Shown here: positions 44,173-56,659 of the stretch, piece by piece
Numbering within the stretch: the stretch's first letter is position 1
Layout of the letters: the number at the start of each line of letters is the position of its first letter
DNA from: Desulfobacterales bacterium
Lineage (GTDB): Bacteria; Desulfobacterota; Desulfobacteria; Desulfobacterales; Desulfosalsimonadaceae
Reading direction: 5' to 3'
Assembly: GCA_034520365.1 (NCBI GenBank)
Contig: JAXHNP010000003.1
Location: 682,001 to 746,000 of the forward strand
DNA length: 64,000 nucleotides
Translations under genes and position numbers: made by a program
The notes under the pieces: model-generated
Databases searched by the model: none
Seen by the model: the letters and a program-made list of their open reading frames with translations, nothing else
Told to the model about the DNA's origin: nothing

Positions 44173-45245
44173 TTATCGGCCACGGGGGAAACATCCATCT
44201 TCTGGCCCGGCAACTGGGATGCCGGCCCGAAGACATCATTGACATGAGCAGCAACATGAATCCGCTCGGCCCGCCCCCCGGCCTGATGGAACACTTAAGC
44301 GCCCAGCTGGACAGCATTTTCGTCCTGCCGGAGGCGGATGCGGACCGGATGAAAACCGCAGCCGCGGATTGGCACCAGGTGCGCCCCGCCCAGGTGCTTG
44401 GCGGAAACGGCACCACGCAGTTCATCTATAACCTGCCCCGGGCCTTAAAGACTAAAAAGGCCCTGATTGTGGCGCCCACCTATGCGGACTATGCGGATGC
44501 CTGCCGGATGGAGGCCGTGGCCTGGGACTATCTTTTCACCCGGGCAGAAGATGACTTCATGCCGGATATCAGCACCCTGGATGAAACGGCATCCGCCTAT
44601 GACACGGTTTTTATCTGCAATCCGAACAACCCCACCGGCCGGCTGATGCCCGCCGGCGAACTGAAATGGATCTGCCGGAAACACCCGGAAACCCGGTTTA
44701 TCATTGATGAATCCTACCTGCCCTTTGTTTTAAACGGCGATAAGGAAAGTCTTGTCGGTATGGATCTGGAAAATGTCATGATCCTTTCTTCCATGTCCAA
44801 AATCTTCCGGATACCGGGACTGCGGGTGGGCTTTCTCATCGGCGCGGAAACGGTGATCCAGAAACTTTCCGCCTATGCCATGCCCTGGAGTGTCAACAGC
44901 CTGGCCCAGGAGGCCATCTGTTACCTGCTTACCCAACCCGACAGGGTGCGGCGCTTTATCGAATCTGCCCGGGATTTTGTCGCTCAAGAAAAGAAACGCT
45001 TTATGACGGCTTTTAAAGATGTGCCGGGGATTCGGTTCTATCCCTCAGAAACCGGATTTTTTCTTGGTGAACTAGAAAATATGACGGCTGAGACGGTTTG
45101 CACGGAAATGGCCCGGCATCGCTTTCTTATCCGGGACTGCAGCAATTTCCGCGGCCTTTCAGACAGATTCATCCGCATTTCCCTGAAAACCGCCGCGGAA
45201 AATGAAAAGGCCGCTCAGATGCTTGAGCAAATTATCAGGGATTAG
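44169..45245 (+). CDS. Threonine-phosphate decarboxylase-like aminotransferase (CobD/HisC family)
   Basis: A 358-residue PLP enzyme of fold type I. HGGNIHLLARQLGCRPEDIIDMSSNMNPLGPPP at the N-terminus is the CobD signature. FICNPNNPTGRL, FIIDESYLPF and SSMSKIFRIPGLRVGFLIG (with the PLP-binding Lys) are the catalytic segments. CobD makes aminopropanol phosphate for the cobalamin nucleotide loop, fitting its 4-base overlap with cobS. A HisC-like specificity is less likely. Confidence 0.92.
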   Translation: MIIGHGGNIHLLARQLGCRPEDIIDMSSNMNPLGPPPGLMEHLSAQLDSIFVLPEADADRMKTAAADWHQVRPAQVLGGNGTTQFIYNLPRALKTKKALIVAPTYADYADACRMEAVAWDYLFTRAEDDFMPDISTLDETASAYDTVFICNPNNPTGRLMPAGELKWICRKHPETRFIIDESYLPFVLNGDKESLVGMDLENVMILSSMSKIFRIPGLRVGFLIGAETVIQKLSAYAMPWSVNSLAQEAICYLLTQPDRVRRFIESARDFVAQEKKRFMTAFKDVPGIRFYPSETGFFLGELENMTAETVCTEMARHRFLIRDCSNFRGLSDRFIRISLKTAAENEKAAQMLEQIIRD

Positions 45246-45255
45246 ATATCTCTAT

Positions 45256-46299
45256 ATGAAAAACGCCCAGCTCTGCACAAATATTATCAACGGGGATGAA
45301 ACCGTTACCTATTACCGCTCCCTGCATGCGGTAACCACCGAAGACGGAATGAACCTGGTGATGACCCGCAAATCCCCGGTGAATCAGGATCCGGTGGCGC
45401 CGGTCATGCTGGTGCATGGGCTGGGTCAGAATCGCTACACATGGACGCTCTCCCGCCGAAGTTTTGAGAACTATCTGATTGCTAATGGATTCGAAACCTT
45501 TAACATTGAGCTCCGCGGCCATGGGCTAAGCCGGGCCAACGGCAGTGATTATCCGCTCGAGTTTGAAAACTACCTGTTCTACGACATGCCGGCCTTTTTC
45601 AAATCCATCAGCCACATAACCGGGGGTAAAAAACTCTTCTACATCGGCCACAGCCTGGGCGGCTCCATCGCCTACTGCATTGGCTCCCGATTCAATGATC
45701 AACTGGCCGGCATTATTTCCATCGGCGGCCCCTATTCCATGGCCCGGGGCAACCGGCTGCTGCAAACAATTGCCCATACCGGCGTGACCCTGGGTAAATT
45801 CTATCCCTTCAGAAAACTTCAGCCGGAAGTCTTCTACATCGACTATATCGGGGTGCTTGCCTCAATGGGCCTGGGGCTCTTAGACCATAAATGGTACCGG
45901 CTGCCGCTCCAGATCTGGCATCCGGGCAGCATTGAGCGCGATATCCTTCATGAACGGGTCACCAAGGGGTTTGACCGCACCAGCTTTAATGTGATTAAAT
46001 TCTTTTTCAAATGGGGGGCCCGGAAAAAATTTATCAGCAGTGACGGCCGAATCGATTTTGAAGAAAACATTTCGCAGCTCACCGCGCCCATTCTTTTCGT
46101 GAACGGCGACCGGGACTGTGGAGTCCCTGAGGATGCGGTCATAGCGGCCTATGAAAAAGCCGCTGCCGAGGACAAAACCTTCAAAATATTCGGCGAGGAA
46201 AAGCCCGGCCTGCACTGGGGACATATCGACCTGATTATCGGCAGACATGCGCCGGCCATCACCTGGCCCTACATGCTCAATTGGATGAAAGCCGTCTAA
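45256..46299 (+). CDS. Alpha/beta hydrolase
   Basis: A 347-residue hydrolase: oxyanion region VMLVHGLGQNRYTW, the nucleophile elbow GHSLGGS, an acid in FVNGDRDCGVPED, and a late His in LHWGHIDLI. The central insertion (YIDYIGVLASMGLGLLDHKWYRLPLQIW) is a lid domain, as in lipase- or polyhydroxyalkanoate-synthase-like hydrolases. It starts just after the aminotransferase (ATG at 45256; the frame extends into that gene). The stop codon is immediately followed by the next gene's ATG. The substrate is unknown. Confidence 0.85.
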   Translation: MKNAQLCTNIINGDETVTYYRSLHAVTTEDGMNLVMTRKSPVNQDPVAPVMLVHGLGQNRYTWTLSRRSFENYLIANGFETFNIELRGHGLSRANGSDYPLEFENYLFYDMPAFFKSISHITGGKKLFYIGHSLGGSIAYCIGSRFNDQLAGIISIGGPYSMARGNRLLQTIAHTGVTLGKFYPFRKLQPEVFYIDYIGVLASMGLGLLDHKWYRLPLQIWHPGSIERDILHERVTKGFDRTSFNVIKFFFKWGARKKFISSDGRIDFEENISQLTAPILFVNGDRDCGVPEDAVIAAYEKAAAEDKTFKIFGEEKPGLHWGHIDLIIGRHAPAITWPYMLNWMKAV

Positions 46300-48909
46300 A
46301 TGGCCTATCAAACCCATGTCAGCACCGGCTGGCGCAGCCTGGACAAAATTATCGACCACCTGCGCAGAGGCGATAACGTTGTCTGGCAGGTGGATGAAAT
46401 CGACGATTACAAACGCCTGGTCACGCCTTTTGTCAACAGCGCGTCCGAAAGGGGGGACCGGGTCGTCTATATGCGGTTTGCCCGCCACGCACCGCTTCTT
46501 GAAGAAGGGGAGAACATATCCGTATACCACCTGCCGCTTGAGAGCGGATTTGAATCGTTTTCCGCAGACGTCCACAGCATCATTACCCGCGAGGGACGCG
46601 ATGTCTGTTATGTTTTTGACTCCCTGTCCGAACTGCTGCATGTATGGGCAACGGATCTGATGATCGGCGATTTCTTTTTCATTACCTGCCCCTATCTGTT
46701 TGAACTAAACACCATTGCCTACTTTGCCATCCGCCGCCACCGGCATTCCTTCAAGGCCATCGCCCGGATCCGGGAAATCACCCAGGTGCTTATCGATGTC
46801 TATAAATACGAGGGACAGATGTGCATCCATCCGGTCAAGGTCAAGCACCGCTATTCCCCGACCATGTTTTTCCCCCACATCATGGAAGAAGACCATCTGG
46901 TGCCGGTCATCAACAGCGTTGAGGCTACCCGGCTGTTCTCGGATCTTTCAAGAAGTAATGAGGCCTCCGCCCGCCGGCATCTGGATTATTGGGACCGCCT
47001 GTTCATAGAGGCCAGGGAACTGGTGGCATCCGGGGCAGGAGCAGAGGAAAAAACCGATATGGTGGATCAGCTGAGCCGCCTCATGCTCTCCCGCAATAAA
47101 CAGATACTTTCCCTGATCAGGCAGTTTATGTGCCTGGAGGATCTTCTTCAAATTAAGGAGCGCCTTATCGGCACGGGCTTTATCGGCGGCAAATCGGTGG
47201 GCATGCTGCTTTCCCGCAAGATCCTGATGCAGGATGCGGCCCTTGACTGGCAGGCAGTCCTTGAACCCCATGATTCTTTCTATATCGGCTCGGATGTTTT
47301 CTATTCCTATATTGTCCAAAACGGCTGGTGGAAGCTGTTTATGGCGCATAAAACCAGCGAGGGCTATTTTGCCAAAGCGGCTGAACTGAAAAACAAAATG
47401 CTTGGCGGAATTTTTGCCGAAGAGATCACTGAAAAGTTTCAGCTGCTGCTCGAGTATTTCGGCCAGTCCCCGATCATTGTGCGCTCCAGCAGCCTGCTGG
47501 AAGATGCCTACGGCAATGCATTTGCCGGTAAATATGACAGCTTTTTCTGCGTCAATCAGGGGCCGCCGGAAAAACGATACGAGGAATTCATAAATGCGGT
47601 GCGGCAGGTCTACGCCAGCACCATGAGCCGGGACGCCCTGGCCTACAGGCGTCAAAGGGGCCTTGAGGAAAGCGATGAACAAATGGCGCTTCTGGTTCAG
47701 CGGGTGTCCGGGAGCTATCACAAGCACTACTTCTTCCCTGAGCTGGCCGGCGTGGGGCTATCCCGCAACCCGTTTATCTGGCAGAAGGGGATGGACGCAA
47801 AGGCGGGCATGGTCCGCCTCGTACTGGGGATGGGAACGCGGGCGGTCAACCGGGTGGAAAACGATTATCCGCGGATTATTGCCATGGACAACCCCCTGAC
47901 CAAACCCCTGGCCGGCATCATGGATATCCGGAAATTTTCCCAGCACCGGGTGGATTTACTGAACCTTGAGGAAAATCAATTCGAAACCCTCCACCTCAAA
48001 GAGCTGATCGAAAACAATCTGATCGCCCACATGGATCTGGTGGGCGTTCGGGATTCGGCGGCCGCCGAGCAGATGCGGCAGATGGGACGGCCCGGCAAAG
48101 AGTACTGGATATTAACCTTTGATCCCTTTCTTGAAAAAACCCCCTTCATCCGCCTGATGGGCGACATTCTGGCAAAGCTTGAATCGGCCTATCAAAATCC
48201 GGTGGAGACGGAATTTACGCTTAACTTTGGCAAGGCCGGGGAGCTTCGCATCAATCTGCTGCAATGCCGGCCATTTCAGACAATCGGAAATTTTGATAAA
48301 GCCGCAATGCCCGAAAAAATCGGCGACGAGCAGACGGTTATCCGGATTGAAGGCAATTTTATGGGGGGCAATCTTGTACAGCCGATTTCTAAACTCATTT
48401 TCGTCTCTCCGCAGGCATATGCCGAGCTCGCGCCGCCGGAGAAATTCGCCGTGGCAAGGCTGGTGGGCAAGCTGAACCGGTTTCTGAAAACAAGGGATAA
48501 GACCCCGACGCTGCTCATGGGCCCGGGCCGGTGGGGCACCCAAAGCCCGGAAATGGGGATACCGGTAAAATTCTCGGAAATCAACAATATCGCGGTGATT
48601 GCCGAAATCAGCCATCAGATGGGCAACATGATACCGGATTTATCCTTTGGCACCCATTTTTTCCATGATTTAATCGAAACCGGTATCTTCTATATGGCGA
48701 TCTATCCGGAAAGTGCCGGCGTGGTGTTTAAAACGGATTGGCTGCAATCCCTGCCGAACGAACTCGAGGGCATGCTTCCGGCAGCGCGCCACCTGCGTGA
48801 TGTTGTCAAAATCGCGGATATCAGCGAATACGGGCTTATGCTGGCCTCGGATATCTCGGCCCAGCAGGTGATCTGCTACCTGTCAAACCCACCCGGCGGG
48901 ACCGGTTGA
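46300..48909 (+). CDS. Degenerate KaiC/RecA-like domain fused to a PEP-synthase-type ATP-grasp domain
   Basis: An 869-residue protein. Residues 1-230 follow the KaiC pattern (STGWRSLDKIIDHLRRGDNVVWQV, CYVFDSLSELLHVW) but have no Walker A; the P-loop position reads QVDEIDDYKRL. Residues about 290-640 match the pyruvate phosphate dikinase N-terminal ATP-grasp domain (GTGFIGGKSVGMLLSRKIL, IIVRSSSLLEDAYGNAFAGKYDSFF, MALLVQRVSGSY). No phospho-His swivelling domain or PEP/pyruvate barrel follows; the C-terminal 200 residues are unassigned (LLMGPGRWGTQSPEMGIPVKF). Known relatives are named only PEP/pyruvate-binding domain protein. The function is unknown; a phosphotransfer or sensory role is inference. 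Confidence 0.8.
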   Translation: MAYQTHVSTGWRSLDKIIDHLRRGDNVVWQVDEIDDYKRLVTPFVNSASERGDRVVYMRFARHAPLLEEGENISVYHLPLESGFESFSADVHSIITREGRDVCYVFDSLSELLHVWATDLMIGDFFFITCPYLFELNTIAYFAIRRHRHSFKAIARIREITQVLIDVYKYEGQMCIHPVKVKHRYSPTMFFPHIMEEDHLVPVINSVEATRLFSDLSRSNEASARRHLDYWDRLFIEARELVASGAGAEEKTDMVDQLSRLMLSRNKQILSLIRQFMCLEDLLQIKERLIGTGFIGGKSVGMLLSRKILMQDAALDWQAVLEPHDSFYIGSDVFYSYIVQNGWWKLFMAHKTSEGYFAKAAELKNKMLGGIFAEEITEKFQLLLEYFGQSPIIVRSSSLLEDAYGNAFAGKYDSFFCVNQGPPEKRYEEFINAVRQVYASTMSRDALAYRRQRGLEESDEQMALLVQRVSGSYHKHYFFPELAGVGLSRNPFIWQKGMDAKAGMVRLVLGMGTRAVNRVENDYPRIIAMDNPLTKPLAGIMDIRKFSQHRVDLLNLEENQFETLHLKELIENNLIAHMDLVGVRDSAAAEQMRQMGRPGKEYWILTFDPFLEKTPFIRLMGDILAKLESAYQNPVETEFTLNFGKAGELRINLLQCRPFQTIGNFDKAAMPEKIGDEQTVIRIEGNFMGGNLVQPISKLIFVSPQAYAELAPPEKFAVARLVGKLNRFLKTRDKTPTLLMGPGRWGTQSPEMGIPVKFSEINNIAVIAEISHQMGNMIPDLSFGTHFFHDLIETGIFYMAIYPESAGVVFKTDWLQSLPNELEGMLPAARHLRDVVKIADISEYGLMLASDISAQQVICYLSNPPGGTG

Positions 48910-48960
48910 CGGCTTCGCAAAAAATCAGTTTATACTATTGTTTGGTTTTTTGAATGTATT

Positions 48961-49137
48961 CCCCCCGGGCCGTGCGCCCGGGACCGACCATAAAAGTAAC
49001 TTTTGCTGCCGGGTATAAGCACTGAGGGAAAATACGAATAATAGGTTTCAGATGTCAGGTTTCAGGTTTCAGGAAATATTACACGAGCGAGCCAAAATTT
49101 TTGCAAGCCTGAACACTGAACACTGAAACCTGAAACC
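48961..49137. repeat. Two hairpin repeats in the 302-base gap before gdhA
   Basis: First, CCCCCGGGCCGTGCGCCCGGG plus GACCGACCATAAAAGTAAC (48961-49005) is a relative of the repeat at 1778-1843. Second, GGTTTCAGGTTTCAG (49058-49072) and CTGAAACCTGAAACC (49123-49137) are a perfect 15-base inverted repeat around 50 bases. Then comes CCGTTAAGTTCCTTAGAAG (49178-49197). They lie between the convergent ends of the large ATP-grasp gene and gdhA; no gene or T-tailed terminator was seen. Confidence 0.65.
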
Positions 49138-49211
49138 TTTAATTTTACACCTAATACCTAACACCCAAAACCTAAAACCCGTTAAGTTCCTTAGAAGCCC
49201 AACATGTTCGA

Positions 49212-50567
<1,356 letters not shown>

Positions 50568-50697
50568 TCATGCGCCTCCTTGATAGTTAACAAATTATTT
50601 GAAAAAAAGAATAAAACAATCCTGTAAAGCAATAGCTGTTTCACCGGAAAATAAACTTAGAAGGTCCTTGCCGGCAGGCCGGCAATGAAGACAGCGG

Positions 50698-51276
50698 CTA
50701 ATCTCTTACGATATAGATCCGCCCTTGCCGGATGGCTGCGGATGGCGCCTTTTCCTGGTTCATTCTGAAGTAGTGCACATCATAAGAATTGATACCGTCA
50801 TAACCGGAAAACTCCTCCAGCAGCTCGGGCAGGCTGTCAAAACCGCTGCCGAAAAGCGGGAGCTTGGAAAAATAGGGCCGTTCGCTGCGAAAATCGGTGA
50901 GGACCGCAAAATGAAGGGGAAATAAGGTATCGCCGAAAACCAGAAGATATTTTTCATCAGACTGGGTGATATTGTAGTCCCATGGCACATCTTCGGTATT
51001 TACGGGCGTAAAATGTTCTTTCAGGATCGCGGCAGCCTCCTGGGCGTCCACATCCTGGAAAGACATCAGGTCCGGACAGTCAAAATAGCCTAACGTGTAG
51101 AGGGCAATGCTGAAGCTGCTGATCTGTTCATAAACCGGATCCTCTCTGTCGCACATCATCATGATCTCTTTGATTCTTTCACATATCTGAAGCCCTTCAT
51201 CGCTCATGTCAGCGCTGCTTGCCAACAGATCCCGGACGGTGAAGCCGGAAATATCATTTATTTGATCCCTAAACAT
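50698..51276 (-). CDS. Protein of unknown function
   Basis: A 192-residue acidic, soluble protein with a strong ribosome site (AGGAGG) 9 bases before the ATG. There is no signal peptide and no known motif. Recognisable stretches are LSAFSIALYTLGYFDCPDLMSFQDVD-like SSFSIALYTLGYFDCPDLM and EKYLLVFGDTLFPLHFAVLTDFRSERPYF. It stands alone between gdhA and the NtrC-type regulator. Codon use is like its neighbours. I do not recognise the family. Confidence 0.7.
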   Translation of the reverse strand: MFRDQINDISGFTVRDLLASSADMSDEGLQICERIKEIMMMCDREDPVYEQISSFSIALYTLGYFDCPDLMSFQDVDAQEAAAILKEHFTPVNTEDVPWDYNITQSDEKYLLVFGDTLFPLHFAVLTDFRSERPYFSKLPLFGSGFDSLPELLEEFSGYDGINSYDVHYFRMNQEKAPSAAIRQGRIYIVRD

Positions 51277-51673
51277 GAGACAACCTCCTATTCTTAAGAG
51301 AATTTAAAAGGCCGGTCCATACATGGCCTTCAATTGGCGGCAGCATCGAAAACAGCCTGCCGGTATCTGGCCAGCTTTTACTGCAGGGAATATGCCGGAC
51401 CGGGCCACAGCCCAAATTTTTTTATAAGCTATTAAAATAAATAGAAAATTTTTTACTCTGCGGAAATGGGGGAGCTTGGCCGAAACCGGGGGTATGGTGG
51501 GAATGAAGTCAGCCGCAAACCTTCAGGCGAAACACAATCAACCGGGAAATGCCCTGTTTCGGGGAATAAGGGGGAATCCGGAAGGATGTTTAAAATTTGA
51601 ACAGCTATGCCCGGTTTTGCGCACAGCCGCTCAGTCATCCGTGCCGGAATCGGTTTTCAGGTCCGGGGCGGCG

Positions 51674-51813
51674 GTGAATTTGTTCTGGCGAACAACCCCA
51701 TAGCCATGGGGTTGTTCGCATGTAAGGTCGGCACGGTGGCCGACCCTACAAAATGGCGGCATTGTCGCGTAGGGCGGGCCACCGTGCCCGCCTGAAAAAT
51801 AGATAGAACAAAT

Positions 51814-51821
<8 letters not shown>
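51674..51821. mobile_element. Full-length copy D of the AATTTGTTCT-ended repeat (MITE-like) with 14-bp target duplication
   Basis: The ends are GTGAATTTGTTCT (left) and AGAACAAATTTACCGTG (right), imperfect inverted repeats. Inside are the GCGAACAACCCC/GGGGTTGTTCGC hairpin and the GTCGGCACGGTGGCCGAC and GGCGGGCCACCGTGCCCGCC arms. It is flanked by the exact 14-base direct repeat GGTCCGGGGCGGCG at 51660-51673 and 51822-51835. It encodes nothing. It lies in the 3' end of the NtrC-type regulator and provides that gene's present stop codon. The rest of the 537-base gap (51277-51659) holds no convincing gene. Confidence 0.9.
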
Positions 51822-53295
<1,474 letters not shown>

Positions 53296-55261
53296 ATAAC
53301 GGTTGATGGCTGGTTAAAGGCAAATAGACAGAGAAGGTCGTGCCGTATTGGAGACGGCTTTTGACCCGGATGACGCCGCCATGATTTTCAATCGTATTGA
53401 ACACAAGCGGCAGGCCCAGGCCGGTACCGGCGGCCTTGGTCGTAAAAAACGGCTCAAACAGATTATCGATTTGCTCTTCTGAAATGCCGTGGCCGGTATC
53501 CCGGATATCAACTCTCACGCAGGGCGCTGTGCCGTCACTCAGGGTAAAGTTATCCTTTGCCCCCGTGATGGATAGACGCCCGCCGGACTCCATCGCCTCC
53601 AGCGCATTGACAAAAAGGTTGACCAGGGCTTCAGCCAAAAGCTTTCTATCCCCATGGATCGGCGGCAGCGCCTCTTCCATTTGGATATCAAGGCTGCATT
53701 CCTGGCGCTTAATCATGGGGCGCACCATGATCAGCACATCTTCCACCAGCGCGGCCAGCGAAATTTCCGAGAAAACAAGGTCCTGGGGTTTGGTAAAGTC
53801 AAGAAACCGGTTGATGGTGGCCTCAATCCGGCTGATCTGCTTCATGGCAATCTGAAAATCTTCCGCATCCTCCGGCGATATGTCAATCTCCGCCTCAATT
53901 GACTCCATGAACAGCTTAAGGGAGGTGAGCGGGGTTCTTATCTCATGGGCGACAGCCGCCCCCATCCGCCCGATGGCCGCAAATTTTTCCGAGCGCTCGG
54001 CAATCAGCTTGGTTTTTTTCAGGATCAGATCGGTTTCCTTGAGTTCTGCATCCTTCAAATCCACCTTCTGCTCCAGATGATTCTGACGTTTCTGCAGCTT
54101 TGCGGACATATCCTGAAATGACCGGTAGAGCATGCCGATTTCATCCCGCCGATTAATCGGCAACCTCGCCCTGTCAAATTTCGCCTCTCCGATAATTCCC
54201 GCATACTTGCTCAGATTATGAATCGGGCGGATGATATGGTAGGAAATCATCCAGGTCAGCATCAGAGCACAGCCGATAAACAGCAAAAGCGTTAAAAACA
54301 CAATGCGTTTAAGGGTTGCCGCGCTCTGAAAAGCTTCCTCCCGGTCCTGCTCCACCACGATATACCAGTCTGTCCCGGCCACCTTCATGGATGTGCCCAG
54401 CACCTCAATGCCCCGGTAATCCAGGTACGGCTTACCCGGATCCCGCTTTTCAAAAATATTTCTAAAGCTCTCTGACTGCGAGATATTTTCCGTTAAAATC
54501 CGCTGCGGCTCCTTGTGCACCAGGAACCGCCCGTCCTTATCCACCAGATAGCATTCGCCGGTATCGCCCAGGGAGACATTCAGAATGTGGACGATAATCT
54601 TGCTGGTGCCCACGCTGCCATAAACAGTGCCGGCAAGCGCCCCGGACCGACCGGAGACCGGCGCGGCAATAAAGAACATGGATTCATTGGCATCCGGCGC
54701 ATGCGTGATGCTCGACATATGAAGCCGGTCCCTAATAATATACGGATTTTTCCCCTCTGCAAACCCGGCTTCCACCTGTCCGCTGGTGCTGCAGACCATC
54801 TCCCCGCCTGCGGAAACCACTGAAAGATCTTTATAAACCCCGTATTTATTCCGAATGAGTTCCAGATACGGCCGGATGGCTTTTGGATCCATTGACCGGA
54901 CCAGGGATGTTCCGGCGATAACCTTCATATCCGCCTTGCGCTCATCTAACCAGCGCTCAAGGAGGGCCACTTTATCCACCGCCACATTCTCCAGCTGCCG
55001 CGCGACCATGCTGACAATCAGGCTTTCCGTGGTCTGAAGCGAAAACCATCCGATAATCGTAAGCGGCAAAAGCGCAAGCACCAGAAAAATCAACAGCACC
55101 TTGGCCCTCAGATTGAAAGCCCGCTTACCGCCCGTTAAGCTGCTATGGTGGGGTTGTTGTTCCTTCAATAAAGAAATCCTTTAGTTATTCGCACGCCTCA
55201 TTCGGAATCAATCAGTTAAATGGTATTAAAAGACAACCCCACCTTTCATTAAAAAAATGGA

Positions 55262-55621
55262 TCAAAGACTAATCACCGCGGCATCACAGGCCAGATGAAT
55301 CAATTCACTGGCTTTGGCCATTCTGGCGCCTTCAATCAAGTCTTCTTCCGCCACCCGGCGCGCATTGGCGCAGGGGGTGCAAACCAGAATCGGCACTTCA
55401 TGCGCCTGCAGGTAGGCAATCAGATCATCTGCCACATCCCCCGTGGCCGCCCGCAAATGCAGGGCAAGCCCCTCTTTGGCAATGTATACGGCCTCATCAA
55501 GCAAAAACAATGTAACATTCTTGCCCTCCTTGTGGGCCACGGTGGCCAGGTGGACCGCCCGTGTGGCCCGATTGGGGTTATTCGTCCCGCATGCCAGGGT
55601 AATTACCACATTTTCTGTCAT
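55262..55621 (-). CDS. DsrE/DsrF-like family protein
   Basis: A 119-residue DsrE-fold protein (VVITLACGTNNPNRATRAVHLATVAHKEGKNVTLFLLDEAV, PILVCTPCANARRV). DsrE-like proteins take part in sulfur transfer; the Cys-x2-Cys in CTPCANAR sits where the active Cys of relatives lies. AAAGGAGCTAG precedes the ATG. It is divergent from the small Fe-S-like frame at 55721 and separate from the dsr operon. Confidence 0.88.
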   Translation of the reverse strand: MTENVVITLACGTNNPNRATRAVHLATVAHKEGKNVTLFLLDEAVYIAKEGLALHLRAATGDVADDLIAYLQAHEVPILVCTPCANARRVAEEDLIEGARMAKASELIHLACDAAVISL

Positions 55622-55720
55622 ATCTAGCTCCTTTGTCCAATCGTTGGCTTATGTTATAAGTAAATAAAAAATGTCAGCCCGCTTGACATAAGTCAAAGAA
55701 TTTTCTGTAAAGTATCTGGC

Positions 55721-55903
55721 ATGCCCGGCGTTCATATGGAGGTCACCGATGAGTGCGCGGGCTGCGGCACCTGCAAAAAGGGCGTCTGTTTTACGGTGGG
55801 TAACCTAACGCCTGTGGCCCGGTGCGAGCAGTTTGCCATAGAAACAAAGGCCAAAGAGATTACCTGTTTTCAGGCGGCAATTGTCAGATTTGATCGTAGC
55901 TAA
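55721..55903 (+). CDS. Short ferredoxin-like fragment, possibly a decayed gene
   Basis: A 60-residue frame with Cys-rich VTDECAGCGTCKKGVC, like one half of a 4Fe-4S ferredoxin, followed by two further Cys (ARCEQF, ITCFQA) that do not complete a second cluster motif. There is no strong ribosome site. It may be the remains of a ferredoxin or a small Fe-S protein. It begins the AT-rich, gene-poor stretch to 57.2 kb. Confidence 0.4.
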   Translation: MPGVHMEVTDECAGCGTCKKGVCFTVGNLTPVARCEQFAIETKAKEITCFQAAIVRFDRS

Positions 55904-56181
55904 TTCACATTAATACTCATTAACCTTGGTTCGGAGTTTGATCCAGTTATCCATTCAAAATCAAAAATACAGGATGTAGGAGGCTTCTATGAAAGGATCC
56001 TGCCAAATTTTTGATTTTACGCAACACAGTACTTCTTTTTATTATGCTTACTCGTGGCTGGAAATTTTGAGGCAAGATAGTATCGATATTCACTCGTTCC
56101 AGAAAATTACCGCGATACTGAAACTTCTATGTTTCTCAATGAATATTATCTGCCTTGCATTTTGTAAAAAAGTTTCTTAAA

Positions 56182-56197
56182 ATCTTACCTGTAAGAT
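56182..56197. promoter_or_regulatory. Palindromic operator-like site before the AbrB-type antitoxin
   Basis: ATCTTAC-CT-GTAAGAT is a perfect 7-base inverted repeat in AT-rich DNA, 25 bases before the antitoxin ATG. AbrB/MazE-type antitoxins repress their own promoters through such sites. Apart from this, the 318-base stretch 55904-56221 shows only weak AT-rich frames. Confidence 0.5.
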
Positions 56198-56221
56198 AAA
56201 AATTTTAATGGAGATTTCATT

Positions 56222-56485
56222 ATGGCTAACGTATCAACAACAAAAATGTCGTCCAAAGGTCAGGTAGTTATACCTGAAAACATCCGGAAGCAGCTTAATT
56301 TGAAAGAAGGTGCTCAATTCGTTGTGCTTGGCGAAAAGGATGTTGTTATTTTGAAAAATATAACCCCACCGGCAATTGATGAATTTGATGATTTAATTGC
56401 TACAGCCAGAAAAAAAGCCAGGAAAGCCGGAATAAAAAAATCGGACATCAAGGATGCCATATTAAAAGTTCGAGGCAAAAAGTGA
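56222..56485 (+). CDS. AbrB/SpoVT-type DNA-binding antitoxin
   Basis: An 87-residue protein with the AbrB swapped-hairpin domain (TTKMSSKGQVVIPENIRKQLNLKEGAQFVVLGEKDVVILKNI) and a C-terminal helical toxin-binding tail (DDLIATARKKARKAGIKKSDIKDAI). This is the pattern of VapB/AbrB antitoxins of PIN toxins. Its stop overlaps the GTG of a PIN-like frame (GTGA), the usual arrangement for a pair. Confidence 0.88.
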   Translation: MANVSTTKMSSKGQVVIPENIRKQLNLKEGAQFVVLGEKDVVILKNITPPAIDEFDDLIATARKKARKAGIKKSDIKDAILKVRGKK

Positions 56486-56640
56486 AAATTGTCCTCGATA
56501 CAAATGTATTTATATCAGGGATTTTTTTCCATGGACCACCTGCCAAAATCGGAGCTGGGAAAATTTTCAACATATTTATAAAGGATTGGCTGATTCCTGG
56601 ACTATCTTTGATACATCCGGGAAAATACCGGTCATTATAG
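56482..56640 (+). pseudogene. Truncated PIN-domain toxin
   Basis: The GTG overlaps the antitoxin stop by 4 bases. The first 22 residues (MKIVLDTNVFISGIFFHGPPAKI region) are the start of a PIN nuclease, with the first catalytic Asp in LDTN. After residue 23 the sequence is unrelated and a stop comes at residue 53; the family is normally about 130-140 residues. The remaining acidic residues are absent, so the toxin is dead while the antitoxin frame is intact. Confidence 0.75.
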
Positions 56641-56659
56641 AAGAATCAGGAAATAATTA

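Noticed and set aside
51476-51703. 75-residue ORF upstream of the inserted repeat
   Set aside because: It runs across the target duplication into the repeat and overlaps the ancestral end of the regulator on the other strand, so it is not a real gene.
55989-56180. 63-residue ORF in the AT-rich gap
   Set aside because: No family resemblance, an odd mix of Phe, Tyr and Cys, and no support from context; best explained as chance in AT-rich DNA.
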